Shown: positions 11,601 through 22,826 of the stretch, one piece after another | Position numbering within the stretch: position 1 is the stretch's first letter | How the letters are laid out: each line of letters starts with the position of its first letter | Assembly: GCF_019097595.1 (NCBI RefSeq) | Contig: NC_080711.1 | Location: 16,261,428-16,325,427, forward strand | DNA: 64,000 nt | Source of the DNA: Hemibagrus wyckioides | Taxonomy: Eukaryota; Chordata; Actinopteri; Siluriformes; Bagridae | Direction of reading: 5' to 3' | Notes under the pieces: generated by a model | Told to the model about the DNA's origin: nothing | The model's database searches: none | The model's input: the letters and a program-made list of their open reading frames with translations, nothing else | Program-made: the position numbers and the translations under genes

Positions 11601-11951
11601 ATAATTACACAGTAAAAAGAGTACTGTATTACATATCAGTATTTTTCTAAAACAACAGCCGTTACTGTGTAAAATGCTGTCAGAGAGAGAGAGAGTGTGT
11701 GTGTGTGTGTGTGTGTGTGTACTGAGATGAAATCACTGAAAGCTAAATAAAATCAGAAGGTTGTGAGTTCCAATCCCAGATCCACCAAGCTGCCACTGCT
11801 GGGCCCCTGAGCAAGGTCCTCAACCCTCAATTACTCAGTTGTATAAAATAAGATAAAATGTAAGTCTCTCTGGATAAGGGCATCTGCTAAATGCCAGAAA
11901 CGTAAATATAAATGTCTGATATCTGTCTCTTGTCTCCTCAGTTCTGGTTAA
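8607..11951 (+). CDS. Putative three-exon gene, proline/serine-rich repeat protein, unknown
   Basis: Model: exons 8607-8697, 9738-10779 and 11942-11951, giving 1143 nt or 380 residues. Exon 1 starts at a double ATG and encodes MMNFAGGAAL with a later PRWSGLDDPWN, ending at donor G|GTCAGT. Exon 2 follows a pyrimidine tract (TTCTGCTTCTTTTT) and ATGAG, and keeps phase. It encodes an acidic start (VFLEDEDNDNWP), about eleven 19-residue repeats of the type MRGLSPVW-PPPV-SPSPP, then a non-repeat tail that still contains SPSPL and RRPSPS. It ends at donor ATG|GTAAGTAT. A good acceptor (TCTCTTGTCTCCTCAG) at 11941 gives CSG-stop, with AATAAA 57 bp on. Phase agreement across all junctions supports the model; exon 2 alone would stop at 10783. 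I recognise no domain, signal peptide or membrane segment. The upstream Tc1 end lies 240 bp away. It could be a noncoding or lineage-specific transcript. Confidence 0.45.
9800..10465 (+). repeat. 57-bp minisatellite (about 11.6 units) inside exon 2
   Basis: Units carry GAGAGGCCTCTCTCCTG, then TGGATCCCACCACCTGTG, then GAGCCCATCCCCACCTAT. Length is a multiple of three, so several frames stay open on both strands. Unit variants show a higher order: the pair marked by CCCACAACCTGTGAGG then GAGGTCTCTC...GGGGATCCC occurs at 9915-10028 and again at 10086-10199, a 171-bp (three-unit) duplication. One late unit (about 10380-10420) carries an extra 18 bp, also in frame. Confidence 0.97.
11752..11907 (+). 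repeat. tRNA-derived SINE (teleost-type tail)
   Basis: It contains a B-box-like GGTTGTGAGTTCCAATCCC, the body CCACCAAGCTGCCACTGCTG and GGCCCCTGAGCAAGG, and the conserved 3' tail TCTCTCTGGATAAGGGCATC followed by TGCTAAATGCC and a GTAAAT-type end. It lies in intron 2 of the gene model at 8607-11951. Confidence 0.85.
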
Positions 11952-12007
11952 ACCTATGAGACTAAGACCTGTTATAAACATATTCTGTCTAATTTAACTC
12001 TGAATGA

Positions 12008-12013
12008 AATAAA
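12008..12013 (+). promoter_or_regulatory. Candidate poly(A) signal AATAAA
   Basis: It follows the proposed last exon (stop at 11949-11951) by 57 bp, in AT-rich sequence. Confidence 0.4.
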
Positions 12014-12350
12014 ACCTCATAAACCTTCTGATATTAATTATACTATTTTCCTTCCACCCACATCGTCCTGACTCCTGACCCTGAGGCTGACCAGTGTGCC
12101 TGGATAGTAAAACTGCTTCATCTTCTTCATATCTGTCTGTTGGATTTTTTAACAAATTTTTGACTTGTTTAATTTTGGACTGCAGTTGTTGTGTCTGTTA
12201 TCCAGTGTGACAGTGCTGTTAAAGATTCATATAATTTGGTACAACTTACAAATCGACTTAAAACAACTTTTACTTGTACTAAAGATTTTAGGAATACTTG
12301 TACTTTTACCCTGCTCAGAGAATTATTGGAAAGTAACAGCTCTTTTATAT

Positions 12351-12372
12351 CCCTTTATATATATATATATAT

Positions 12373-12440
<68 letters not shown>

Positions 12441-12462
12441 TAGATAGATAGATAGATAGATA
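12351..12462. repeat. Compound (TA)n / (TAGA)n microsatellite
   Basis: A TA run of about 22 bp is followed by about 20 TAGA units with one interruption near 12440. Confidence 0.97.
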
Positions 12463-13134
12463 TTAAGTGAAAAAAGCTAATATCTGCTTCTTTGTGAGAG
12501 AAGTTCACACTCTGTAGCCATTGCAGAATATGGTTCCTGTATTTATGTCTGGTGTAAATGGAGTACACAGATATATATTTTTCACAGACCAGTAGTGTCT
12601 CAGGTGTCTGATGCGACTGATTTATAATTCAGTGATTCATCAGAAACTTGTTGCCATCATTTCACTGTCAGTCCACTTTATATTATAAAATCTGTGTAAG
12701 AGGCATATCAAAAGTCCATAGAAAAAAGGTACCACACTGTATGTTCCTGTAGCTGTAGTGTATAGTTTTAATGCAGTTTACCTCTAAAGCTTAACTTTAA
12801 AAATGAAAATGCTGCTCCTTAAGGTTCACTTTGTGCTTTAAAAGATTTCCTACACTCTTCACACTCTTCATGTTACTAGGTGAAAGATACATAATGAAAG
12901 CAATCATTTTAAAAAGGTACTTTTTCTTTCTTTCTCTTAACTTAACCCTTGTGGACTGTTTGAAAATATTTAAATATTTTTAAAATAAATAAATAAAATA
13001 AATAAATATTTTTTTCTCAGATTTCTTCACTTAAATCTGTTCATCAACCTCAGTCCTACCTCAGTCCTCAGACATATTTTCATTATAAAATGTGACTGTG
13101 GACTGGATATTTTTTTTTTAATTTTTTATCACAG

Positions 13135-13136
<2 letters not shown>
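12463..13136. other. Intergenic, no recognised feature
   Basis: AT-rich with A/T homopolymers. Nothing recognised. Confidence 0.5.

Positions 13137-13203
<67 letters not shown>
13137..13203. repeat. (AT)n microsatellite
   Basis: About 33 uninterrupted AT units. Confidence 0.98.
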
Positions 13204-13206
<3 letters not shown>

Positions 13207-13450
13207 TGCATTGTAAACATTGACATACAATAGTACATATGGATGCATCAACACATTTAGTCTACTTCTGTTCTGTGACCTGCATTGTAAATGGAAGTTT
13301 GTAAAATAAAATGCAATAAAGTAAATAAATACAAATTGGCAAGTTAAGGCAAAAAGGGCTTTCAGATCTCTACAGGTCAATCTCTATTAATTAATAATAT
13401 ATACACAAACTGGTCTTGAGCAATGTCAAATATGACTAAATCAGCAAATA

Positions 13451-13453
<3 letters not shown>

Positions 13454-13491
<38 letters not shown>
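13454..13491. repeat. (CT)n microsatellite
   Basis: About 19 CT units. Confidence 0.98.
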
Positions 13492-13492
<1 letters not shown>

Positions 13493-13618
13493 GCTCTCTT
13501 GCCCCGTCATCTCTTAATAATGTGTAGACAGATGCCAGACAGCCAAAACATGCAGTCAAGCTCTGCTGACTATCTGTGAAACCGAACACTCCTAACAGAG
13601 GCATAGTGTATTTTCCAT

Positions 13619-13857
13619 ACACACACAGACAGACACACACACACACACACACACCTGCAGTTACCTTACAGACACACACACACACACACCTGCAGTTACC
13701 TTACAGACACACACACACACACCTGCAGTTACCTTACAGACACACACACACACACCTGGAGTTACCTTACAGACACACACACACCTGCAGTTACCTTACA
13801 GACACACACACACACACACACACACACCTGCAGTTACCTTACAGACACACACAAACC
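13619..13857. repeat. Minisatellite alternating (CA)n with CTGCAGTTACCTTACAG
   Basis: Six copies of a 17-base core (one with CTGGAG for CTGCAG) are separated by CA tracts of different lengths, about 9 to 27 bp. The core is nearly invariant, while the CA spacers vary, as expected if whole core-plus-CA units were duplicated and the CA tracts then slipped. Confidence 0.95.
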
Positions 13858-13860
13858 ACT

Positions 13861-14511
13861 TGAACTCTCACGCAATTGCTCAGTTTTTTATAGCTTTATA
13901 TGACATGATTTATGGCATATTGTGTCAATTTGCCATGTCAAAGATGATATCAAAATATTTCATTAATAAAACTGCAAGAAACGGCTTATGCTTTAGTATC
14001 AGATAGCTATATTTTTTTGTATAATTGAAACTGAATATAATAAACTTTTCTCTTATTTGTATTTTGTCTGCTCTTTGCAAAATAGGCAGCAGATGTAGCA
14101 TTCTTCAAAAACACCACATAGTATTTTTTGCGAGCTGCTGAGTGAAAAAGTCATGGCATACTGGCTTTTGAGCATAGTAGATACAAGAGATAAAGTGAGA
14201 CTTGGGGAGAATTAGAATAGTTTTCTGCTTCTACTGTACTGTGATGGACAGCAGGACCTAAACATATATTGCAGTTAATATCTAGTTTAGCCATGAAAAT
14301 CTACCTATGTACTGATTAGTTCTCTAATGCCGGTGCCACAGCCTAGCTCTTCTCCATAAAGCATCTATTCATTATCCTAAATATACCAGCCAGTCTCAGC
14401 CTCTGCATGAGCTAAAAGAATTCTCATTTACTCACTATATCAATTATTCACTAAATTGGACCATGGTTCGGGTAACAGTAACAATGTTAACATTAACTAG
14501 ACTTATTATAC
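13861..14511. other. Intergenic, no recognised feature
   Basis: No gene or repeat family recognised. Confidence 0.5.
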
Positions 14512-14670
14512 AGTCAGGTTTAAAAATATTTGGACAGCGACAGATGTTTAATTTATGTACTTACATCCAAATCTGGTGAACAGTATAGGAATTACAGCTC
14601 TTTATATATTTCTGTTGAAGTAATGCTTCCCTATACACTTCAATTTGTCCACTTGCTTTTGTCAGGGGTC
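14512..14670 (+). mobile_element. Tc1-like terminal fragment
   Basis: CAGTCAGGTTTAAAAATATT followed by TGGACAG is the outer end of a fish Tc1-like element. The following ATCCAAATCTGGTGAACAGT and GGAATTACAGCTCTTTATAT belong to the same non-coding subterminal region. No transposase or right end is present. Confidence 0.7.
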
Positions 14671-16555
14671 GCGCCATCAGTAAATACAAGGTAACCAGTT
14701 TCACTGAATTTCTTGCTTGTTGACTTTGATATAGATACACCCAGGGGTGTTTCTAGGATTTGAAAACATCAGGGGCTGGGCCCGAAACATCAGGGGCTAA
14801 TTAGGGAGAGGGGGTAAGCAAGAATAACACATTTTGCAAGAGCATTTTTATGTAATATTGTTTAATAATAAACACAAATTAACACAAATAGTATGCAACT
14901 TTATAAAATATCATTTAATCCCATCTTTTTTTCTGACTCATTATTTCAGAGTCTTGTTACTAAAAAGAAGTTAATTTAATTCATTACATCTTCTCTCACA
15001 CACAGGTATGCCATGCAACATTATCTCTTTTACAGCTTGTGTGTGAAGCAGTGCCGTGTAGATCTTTTTTTATATTATTATTTTACAATAATGTATATTA
15101 TACATGCACCTCTTATTTCATTCCTCATTTATGCACGCACTACTGTATGTATTATTCTTTGTTTCTTTTTTTTTTACAGACACTCTTCTCTTATTGTTCT
15201 CTCATTCTCTCATCTGTCTTGCTGCTTGTATGTATCTTGTCTACTATTTCTACTTGGTGACTTTTCTATCCTATTTCTTTGAGGGTGGAATCATCAGAGA
15301 GTATCTCCGAGACTTGACTTGTACAAAACCGTCAATTACCATACTAGTATTTATAGTGCTGAGAAGGCTTTTGTACGTCATCATACCCTGTGAAAAACTG
15401 TATCTTTTGTCACATTACACCCTGGAAAATAAAACAAATAAAACCTCTACATTAATTATTGACTATGTATGTATACTATGTATGAGTCTAATATGAGGGC
15501 TGTTAAAAAAGTTGGGTTAGATGTACCTATAAAGTGAACTCTGGCAGGTGTATGTCATACGCTTCTGATAAAATGGAATAATAGTGTAAGCTATTCCAAA
15601 AACCTGTCATGCTTATTTTTAGGCAACAGTCCAGATAGTGTATCCCTGACATATTTCTTTTTATCAGACCAGATTAACTTTAAAACAGCTGTGGTCTCCA
15701 GGCTGTGGTTTTTCTTCATTCACCATTCGTGCTTATTTCTTACACAAGAAACCTGACCCACTTAACACACTTAAAAGAGCTCCAGAGGCAGAACACCATA
15801 TGGATGTGTGGGCTACAATGATTCATTAACAGGAAGAGCTCAACAGAAATGAACTCAGGTGCAGAGGTCAAGAAAGGCAGCATCAATGCTTCCAACCACA
15901 AAACCAGTCCAAAAACAAGAACATAATCATGTAATCATAATCTTATTAACAGCTGCATCCAGGCTTAGCAAATGCAGAAACAATTTCCTGATTCTTTATG
16001 TTAACTAATTGTTTCTGACTTACAAAAAAAAGAAATATAAAATACTGACACACATTTGTGAAGAGATTAAACAGTTATTTTGAGAAGGCTCTCTTTAGTG
16101 ATTTTTTTTTATTTTTTAATTATTTTGTATTTTGTAATGTGTAATGTGCTTGGGTAATATTCTACTTAACCTGCAATTTCCTAGATTTTGAATAATTATA
16201 AATAGATCTCACTACACTGCATTTATATTTTACCCACACTCGAATATATTCAGAAAGAAATAGAGTTACTGAAATTGCACATATCTGTATTCAGATTTAG
16301 ATTCAGAAGTCCAAAGCCATTGTATGATGGTTTGCTGTAACCACAATATGTCATGCTGCCATTAATTTAAATTATTTGAGCAGATTATGATTAAAAAAAA
16401 AAAAAAAACATTATGCGATGTGATTAGTTAATGAGTTTAGTACAACAATGTTTTCTCATTTTATGTGAGTTTTGGCAATACACTTATGCTTACAGGCCTT
16501 TAAGAGGGAAAATGGTCTACTATGCCACTATTTTATACCCTCTGTTTGAAGGAGC
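14671..16555. other. Intergenic; short unclassified repeat near 14742-14830
   Basis: The duplicated phrase CATCAGGGGCT at 14768 and 14788 sits in a GGGGTGTTTCTAGGATTTG context that looks like a fish repeat end, but I cannot name it. The rest, including hydrophobic short frames at 15013-15496, shows no family resemblance. Confidence 0.4.
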
Positions 16556-16559
16556 TTGA

Positions 16560-17065
16560 TGAAAATAAATGTCAACAACCTTCATCATAAAGTACTACAA
16601 AAATGTTTGTGAATCATACATAATTTTCTAACATAGTGTGCATGGCAGGGTAGCAAGAAGGAAGCCCATAATCTCCAAAAAGAATACTACTACCCATCTG
16701 CAGTTTGCTCACAATCACACAGAAAATCCAGAATCCTATGGTAAAAAAATAAATTAATTAAAAACATCATGAGAAGTTCATCTTTACCAAGAAGCACTGG
16801 AGTGATCAAAATGACAATAAATGACAATTAAAACTTTTTGACTCTTGAGTGGCAGTATAATGGCTTGTGGCTGCTTTGCTGCCTCAGGTTCAGGACGGTT
16901 TTTACTGACTGTAAATTCTATGAACTGAAGCTTAAACATAAGTGGGTCATGCAGCAAGACAACAAACAAGGCACAGAAGTAAGTCTACAAAGAAATGGTT
17001 TAACCAGAAATTTAAAATTTTGGACTAAAATTAAATTGCCAAATCAGCATGCTTGGCTTAATTGA
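16560..17065 (+). mobile_element. Tc1-like transposase relic
   Basis: Nucleotide blocks match a common fish Tc1-like transposase gene: GGGTAGCAAGAAGGAAGCCC, then TTTGCTGCCTCAGGTTCAGG (the CFAASGPG block), AACTGAAGCTTAAACATAAG and TGGGTCATGCAGCAAGACAA (the WVMQQDN block with the second catalytic aspartate), then AGTCTACAAAGAAATGG. Frames are broken between these blocks and neither terminal repeat was found. Confidence 0.8.
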
Positions 17066-17712
17066 TACCTGAGTCAAGACTGCCATCTTCTGGTGTGTCT
17101 CTGAAGGTTTTCAAATTAGTGATAAATCAGGTTAACTGTACTTGTACTGTAATCCTGACATTTGTTAACTTACTGAACAGTTTCAAATTCTGTTGTCACT
17201 TTCTTGGCTTTCAAACAGAGTGTAAGACTTACATATGACATTATTATGCTTGAGTTAAGTCTTAAGATGTGAGTAGGTGGATTTGCTGGAGACAGATGAT
17301 GGATAGCTGTATTGGTAGGCAGTGAAGAGACCGAGGAACTGGGAGCACACTTAATGCTTATTACAACATATACATAAGTCATACAGAAGGCACTTTGTAC
17401 ATGACAACCAAAGTAGGAGGTCCCCTAGGGAAAGAGACAGTACCAAAGATGCACTACTACACCTTATTCTGGGTTCACCCTCTTACCTAACAGCTAGATT
17501 AGTTACTACTGTACCATAAACAAAAACTTTTCTACAAAATTACAACGAGTGAGAATTACAATCTAGTGCGTCTAGACAAGCATTTTCTACATGAGGATTA
17601 TGTATGTGCCTGCACCTGCTAACCTGTTCTTGCTAAGACCACACAGGCAAACAGAACAACATAGCACAAACAGCTAACGCAGTAGCAGTCAGCAAAGCAC
17701 ACAAATGCAGAT
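17066..17712. other. Intergenic, no recognised feature
   Basis: Nothing recognised. Confidence 0.5.
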
Positions 17713-17717
17713 GGAGG

Positions 17718-17748
<31 letters not shown>

Positions 17749-17774
17749 GGAAAAAGGCAGAGGGAGAGAGAGAG
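17713..17774. repeat. Imperfect GA-rich microsatellite
   Basis: (AG)n with CAGAGGGAAAAAGG interruptions. Confidence 0.95.
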
Positions 17775-17944
17775 ATTTAATGATTTAGTTATTTAATTGT
17801 GATTGATTTAGTGATTTAATTATTTAATGATTTAGCAGCAAGCAGCCAAACACAGACACGTAACAGCATGCATGAGAGGAATTCCAAAAAATAAAAATTA
17901 GATTAGATAAATAAATTAATAAATATTAATTATATATTAATATT

Positions 17945-18405
17945 AATAAATTACATTGCCAAAAAAATTGATAACCCGAATACATTTTTGGGATGTTCTG
18001 TGGATTGAAAAAAAAGAGTGTGGTGTTATGGGAATACTTTGTTGCTTTAGGGCCTGGCTGAATTGCCATAATTGGCGGAACTTTGAATTCCTCTCAATAA
18101 CAAGGTGAATGTTTTGTCTGTTATCTAAAACGGAAGTGTGATTGGGTTATGCAGCAGGATAACAGCACAAGAGCAATTTTATTTCAAAATAAACAATACA
18201 AAGGTTAGATTTGTGGTTAAAAGTGGGTTATAAGTGTTGTCTGATCTTATTCCTTCAATAAATGATAGGATCAATTAAAATTGATTTTAAATCATTTTTT
18301 ATCATTTAAAACCGTGTTTTGTGTGCTCCTCTTATTTTATTTGTATGAGGATCTGAAACCATTTGGTGTGCCAAATATACAAAAAAGTGGAAATATGAAA
18401 AGGTT
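17945..18405 (+). mobile_element. Tc1-like transposase relic, heavily decayed
   Basis: Matching blocks are GTGTGGTGTTATGGGAATAC, TTTAGGGCCTGGCTGAATTG, GATTGGGTTATGCAGCAGGA followed by TAACAG (the WVMQQDN site), and the AT-rich 3' flank GAGGATCTGAAACCATTTGG. A left-end phrase TTACATTGCCAAAAA at about 17951 may be its or another element's terminus. Most of the coding middle is deleted. Confidence 0.7.
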
Positions 18406-20151
18406 TAGTTACTGACACTGTTACTGATACTTCACAATATATTTTTTTCCATATCATGTTTTACACAACCAAACAACGACATGACTAATAAATGTTATAC
18501 TAATTTCTAACAAAATACAAATTAGAAATGTTTTGGATACAGAATGTTAAGTAGTTGCAATTTGGGGCAATGTAGGTTTTTAAACAGATACATTTTAACC
18601 AAGGATATTTATAGTCCCTGTTCTTGAGAGCTGATTATTACTCCTTAGGTACTATTCACAGCACAACCAGATTTTGTGTTTTATTTGTGCATGTGCCTAT
18701 TGTATATCACACATTTTATAATTTTCACAAGGGTGTCCACCTGAAGCCCAAGGAAAGAAAAACATAGTGAGAAGTATACTTTTCAAAAGAAATGCACATT
18801 TTAATTGACAAGCTACAGCAAATGACTACAAGAATAATCAGATGTTATGTATGAATAGTGGCTATAAAGACAAAATGCAAACTAAACAAGCTTAATTAAA
18901 AATGTGAATACCATTACTGCTTCTGTATACACATACACATCTGTTTCATTAAAACATACAAAAACTCCTGGGAAAGTTCTGAGCCCAAAATCTACAACAT
19001 GTTTGGGTATCTGACAAATTTCACATGAGCATGCCTTTAAAATGATAATGGGCAGTCCCAAAAATGGACATGAAATAAAAGTAAACAAGAATACTTGAAA
19101 AACAGTATTGAAATGTATGGGACATTTCCAGTACCATGCATTTCTCTTAATGGACACAAGGTGTCACATTTAAGTCAAAACAGAAAGTAAATGAGCCAGT
19201 CCAATCTGCTAGTTGTTTAAAAGCTTACTGCATATGGTGGAGCTAATACATTTCATTGTGGATCTTGAAGGTAAGAGAGATATTTTTTATTCTTATGTTT
19301 ATTTATTACCACAGGTGAAATATATAAGCATTACTATGACAGTGCTGGCCTCCATCCCACCATTTTAACACCATAAACACCCCTGCAGTCCCACCTGCAG
19401 CTCTTCTGTCTCTTACAAGCTCAGCCTGCTCTGAAAAACAGAATTCCCTGTCATTTTGTGAAATAATCAGGCCAATTTTTGTAGGCTTCTACCCTATATC
19501 CTCCATCCACATTCCCCCAAAGTGTATAACCATGTGTAAGATGCAATGCACATATTTGCTCATGGGCTGCTTTGGAAGCCGCTTTTAGAGAGCTACGTTT
19601 ACTCTTTTTCAAGAAAGAGCCAAGAAAAGTAGGAGGGAAAGACAGGCAGTGATATGGTTTTGATATGTTTATGACACATGGAATGGAGGAGGGGGTACAT
19701 ATGACAGACTTCCAGCTGTTGTTATGAAGCTGAGGCCTTAGCAGGAGCAACAGCTGCAAAAGGGTCAAAAAAGTGATCACACTGTGAAACAGTTGCTTCA
19801 TAGTGGGCGCTTCGGTGTTATCTTAATAACGGTTGCCTCAGGAGTGTTTGATGGGTGAGCTATGGTTAAGGGGATATTGACAAGAATTACAGGGACTGTC
19901 AATTAAAAAAATGTCAAAATAGTTATATCTATTATATCTGTTATATCAACTAAAGAGTTAAACTTATTAACTTTTGACAATTCTGGTATAACTGATGGAG
20001 GACAATTAATTAGAAAAAAAAGCAGGTCTAAATCTATATAGTACTATATATAAATAAATAACATTTTTTGCATTAACAAGTTCATGTGAAATCCCATGAA
20101 AGTTCTCAAAAAACACAACCTGCTATAGAATTCAAGTGATCCTGGTTTTAG
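18406..20151. other. Intergenic, no convincing gene
   Basis: A minus-strand frame at 19801-19451 (116 codons) has a leucine-rich, signal-peptide-like start but no family resemblance, splice context or poly(A) support. No transposon ends were recognised. Confidence 0.4.
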
Positions 20152-20189
<38 letters not shown>

Positions 20190-20196
20190 TTGTGTC
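20152..20196. repeat. Compound (AT)n/(GT)n microsatellite
   Basis: About 9 AT units pass into about 10 GT units. Confidence 0.97.
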
Positions 20197-20404
20197 AAGA
20201 AAAGAGTCAAGTATTTTCACCTAAATCACATGTAGCTGATGCATATAGCCTGGACCTTGGTGCTACATAAAACAACATAACATATAGCTTTAGAATGAAA
20301 ACAACAACACACAGCTAAGGACAGAAAGTAGTTTTCCTAGCTACATAAGGTGCAATGTGTGCATCCAGGTGTCTGTGTGTGTGTGTGATTTTACTCTATT
20401 AATG

Positions 20405-20822
20405 TATGTGCAAAAGTCTTAGGCACATGCAAATAGAGGCTGTAATGAAAGGATGCCTTAAAAAATAATAATAACAGCAAAAAAAACACTATTTTTTAAA
20501 CTGATGTCTCAGGTTTGATTTGCAGCACTATAAGAAAAATTTGCTGGAAAGTTTTATAGAACATCTTGAAGAAGTGTTCTACTGGACAATTTGACAGTTG
20601 CTCCTTATTTGCATACAAAACCCAGCAGTCCTAATTGTGGTCTGTTTTGTTGTGTTCTTTAATGACATACAGGTTTTTATTGTAACATTTAATATTTTGT
20701 TTATTTAATGTTTAGCATGTAAATGTTTTTTTGTACTGACTCAATAATGCAGAAGCCATAAAATAAACATCTATAACAAGATTTGTACTAAGAAAACAGA
20801 GACTTTTGCACCAAACTGTATG
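20405..20822. mobile_element. MITE-like element with Tc1-type ends
   Basis: The left side carries TGTGCAAAAGTCTTAGGCAC, the outer end of a known type of fish nonautonomous Tc1-like element. The right side carries GACTTTTGCACCAAACTGTA, an imperfect inverted copy of the GTGCAAAAGTC core. The roughly 400-bp interior is AT-rich with no coding content. Confidence 0.7.
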
Positions 20823-21838
20823 CCTCTGTGTCTGTATAAATTTCACAATTTTAATATACTATTTACATTTACCAAAAAATAAATTCATTAAAAAATAAAT
20901 AAATAGAAAAAAATTAAAAAATAAAGAATTGTGGGCTAATCATGTAGTGACAAAGACCTGTATAAATACTAATGGAAATGCCAAAATGAAAAAGGTAGAG
21001 CCCATATAAAGTAATTAGCCAAATTACATTATACTTAGAAGACACTAAGTGACTTAAAAGGCCTGATTTATTTATTTTGTGAGATTGATACCATATTTCA
21101 TACACAAGAATCAAGAGGGCGCCCAGTATAATTTAAGATTAAAAGCTTTTCTGGAGGACTATCAAAAGTGCTGAATAGGCATGGGTTTGATTTTGACTTT
21201 GTGTGTAATCAGGTCCTAAGATATAGTGTATTATTGTTGAAGATATTATGTATTATTTTAGTAATCCTGTTTCATAAAAGCTATTTGGAGTAGCTAAGCC
21301 ATTATCTATAAGAACTAGTGTATTAAATCAGATTATGGGAATACTAAAAATTTGGTTTAAATATACAACATTTTTTTAAATTATTTTATAATGACTAAAG
21401 TCTTTTAATTATAAATTTTCTTTCTTTCTTTTTCTGATCATTGAAATTCCTGACCATCAGTAACAGCATTCATTATGCTTCTTCAGAGTCCTGCTTCTCC
21501 CAGAGGTCTCAATTTAACTGAGTATAATTTGTAATAAATTTTGACAAATATTAAATAAGGGGAATGTTTGTTCAAAAATGGTCTAGTAAAACTATAAACT
21601 GCATTAACTTCATTATTCACTTAACCTTTCAGCTTCATCTCCAGGGCTTCTGTTTAAGTGGTTCCTGGAAAGGTAGTAAATCATCTAAGGGACAACAAGA
21701 AGAGGAACAGTGAAAGGGTTTTATTAGAAGAAGAGGAAAAAGACCACCCTCCTGAGACCAGATCCCTTTCCATATTGAATGATATAGTCCACACTGGCTT
21801 ACCTGACATTTAGGTGTAATTGTATCTGACAAATCCCT
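20823..21838. other. AT-rich intergenic
   Basis: Nothing recognised. Confidence 0.5.
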
Positions 21839-21840
21839 CT

Positions 21841-21905
<65 letters not shown>
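21839..21905. repeat. Compound (GT)n/(GA)n microsatellite
   Basis: About 12 GT units join about 20 GA units. Confidence 0.98.
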
Positions 21906-21907
<2 letters not shown>

Positions 21908-21949
21908 TAAGAATTCAACACTCTACTATCAGTTTAGTAATAGAGAACA

Positions 21950-21996
21950 TACATTTACATTTACATTTACATTTACATTTCTGGCATTTGGCATAC
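21950..21996 (-). repeat. SINE 3' tail fragment
   Basis: Tandem ACATTT hexamers followed by CTGGCATTTGGCA are the reverse complement of the tail of the SINE at 11752-11907. Only this end is present, as in a 5'-truncated insertion. Confidence 0.7.
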
Positions 21997-22706
21997 CTCA
22001 TCTGCAATGAGTAAAAAGTGATCCAAATTAATTTAGGACAGTATGACATGTTGGTGATTTGACTTATCTTCCTTTTTCTATAGCCCCCTTTTAAACTTTT
22101 TGCTCACCCCCTTTTATTCATTATGTAAATCCCTACCTCCACTACTTTTTTTCTCTCATTTTTCCTCTCTGCCTTCCACAGTCATCTCCTCATACACACC
22201 CAGACTCTTTTCCACCCAGTCTTTTCCACCCCCTCTTTCTCACTCATAAATCCTTGCTGTACCAGGGGCCACCTGACACACAGGCACCCTTCCCCTTCAG
22301 CCAGTGCCAGTTCAAACTCGTTAGCACTTTTAATGAATGGCCTGACATTGGGAGGCAGAAGCAGACTGACGCTCACATCCTTGGCTACCTCTTTTAACTC
22401 ACAATGTCATTCAGGCGTGGCCAGTGGCAGTGACCTGATGATGCATTACATCACAGCCCCTGCTGCTTTCAGTCAGATGTATCTGGACAAACTCTAATCA
22501 GCAAGCTGTTTTGTCATGAAAGTAAACAATACTGTGGCATTAAAGCAAAGTTACTCACTGACTGAACTGAAATGAAAAATCGAAAAGATCGGTAGAGAGA
22601 TAGATTTGCATGTGAAAAACATACTGTAATCCGTGCTCAAGAGGAAGTGGGAACCATAAAGCTGTCCAGCGCCAGCAGTACCGTCTGCATCACCCTCATG
22701 CCAATA
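21997..22706. other. Intergenic, no recognised feature
   Basis: Moderately complex sequence (for example 22400-22500) without coding signal. Confidence 0.4.
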
Positions 22707-22826
22707 TGGTTATCACTCACTCATTCACTCAGTTACCACTTTATTCTGGCCAGAGTTGCGGTGGATCTGGAGCCTATGCTGGGAACATTGGGCACAAGGC
22801 AGAAATACACACTAGATGGGACTGGG
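22707..22826 (+). repeat. Dispersed fish repeat fragment, family B
   Basis: CACTTTATTCTGGCCAGAGT, GTGGATCTGGAGCCTATGCT and GGGAACATTGGGCACAAGGC are the core of a repeat that recurs inverted at 26112-26198. I know it as a common teleost sequence but cannot give its class. Confidence 0.8.

Noticed and set aside
11752..11907. tRNA gene suggested by the B-box
   Set aside because: The tRNA-like head is degenerate and followed by a SINE body and tail.
13135..13380. Frames of YIYIYI, HTHTHT, RERERE and VCVCVC type across the window
   Set aside because: Translations of AT, CA, GA and GT microsatellites, not proteins.
13619..13857. CRISPR-like pattern of repeats and spacers
   Set aside because: Eukaryotic context, 17-bp core, and spacers that are only CA dinucleotides.
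15013..15496. Overlapping hydrophobic frames resembling membrane proteins
   Set aside because: T-rich, low-complexity DNA gives hydrophobic readings in all three frames; no single frame stands out.
19234..19436. Possible mini-gene: ATGGTGGAGC to donor GAAG|GTAAGAG, then acceptor CTCTTACAAG
   Set aside because: Would give a 28-residue peptide with no resemblance to anything. Too short to separate from chance.
19451..19801. 116-codon minus-strand frame with a leucine-rich signal-like start
   Set aside because: No family resemblance, no promoter or poly(A) context and no splice sites; a frame of this length occurs by chance.
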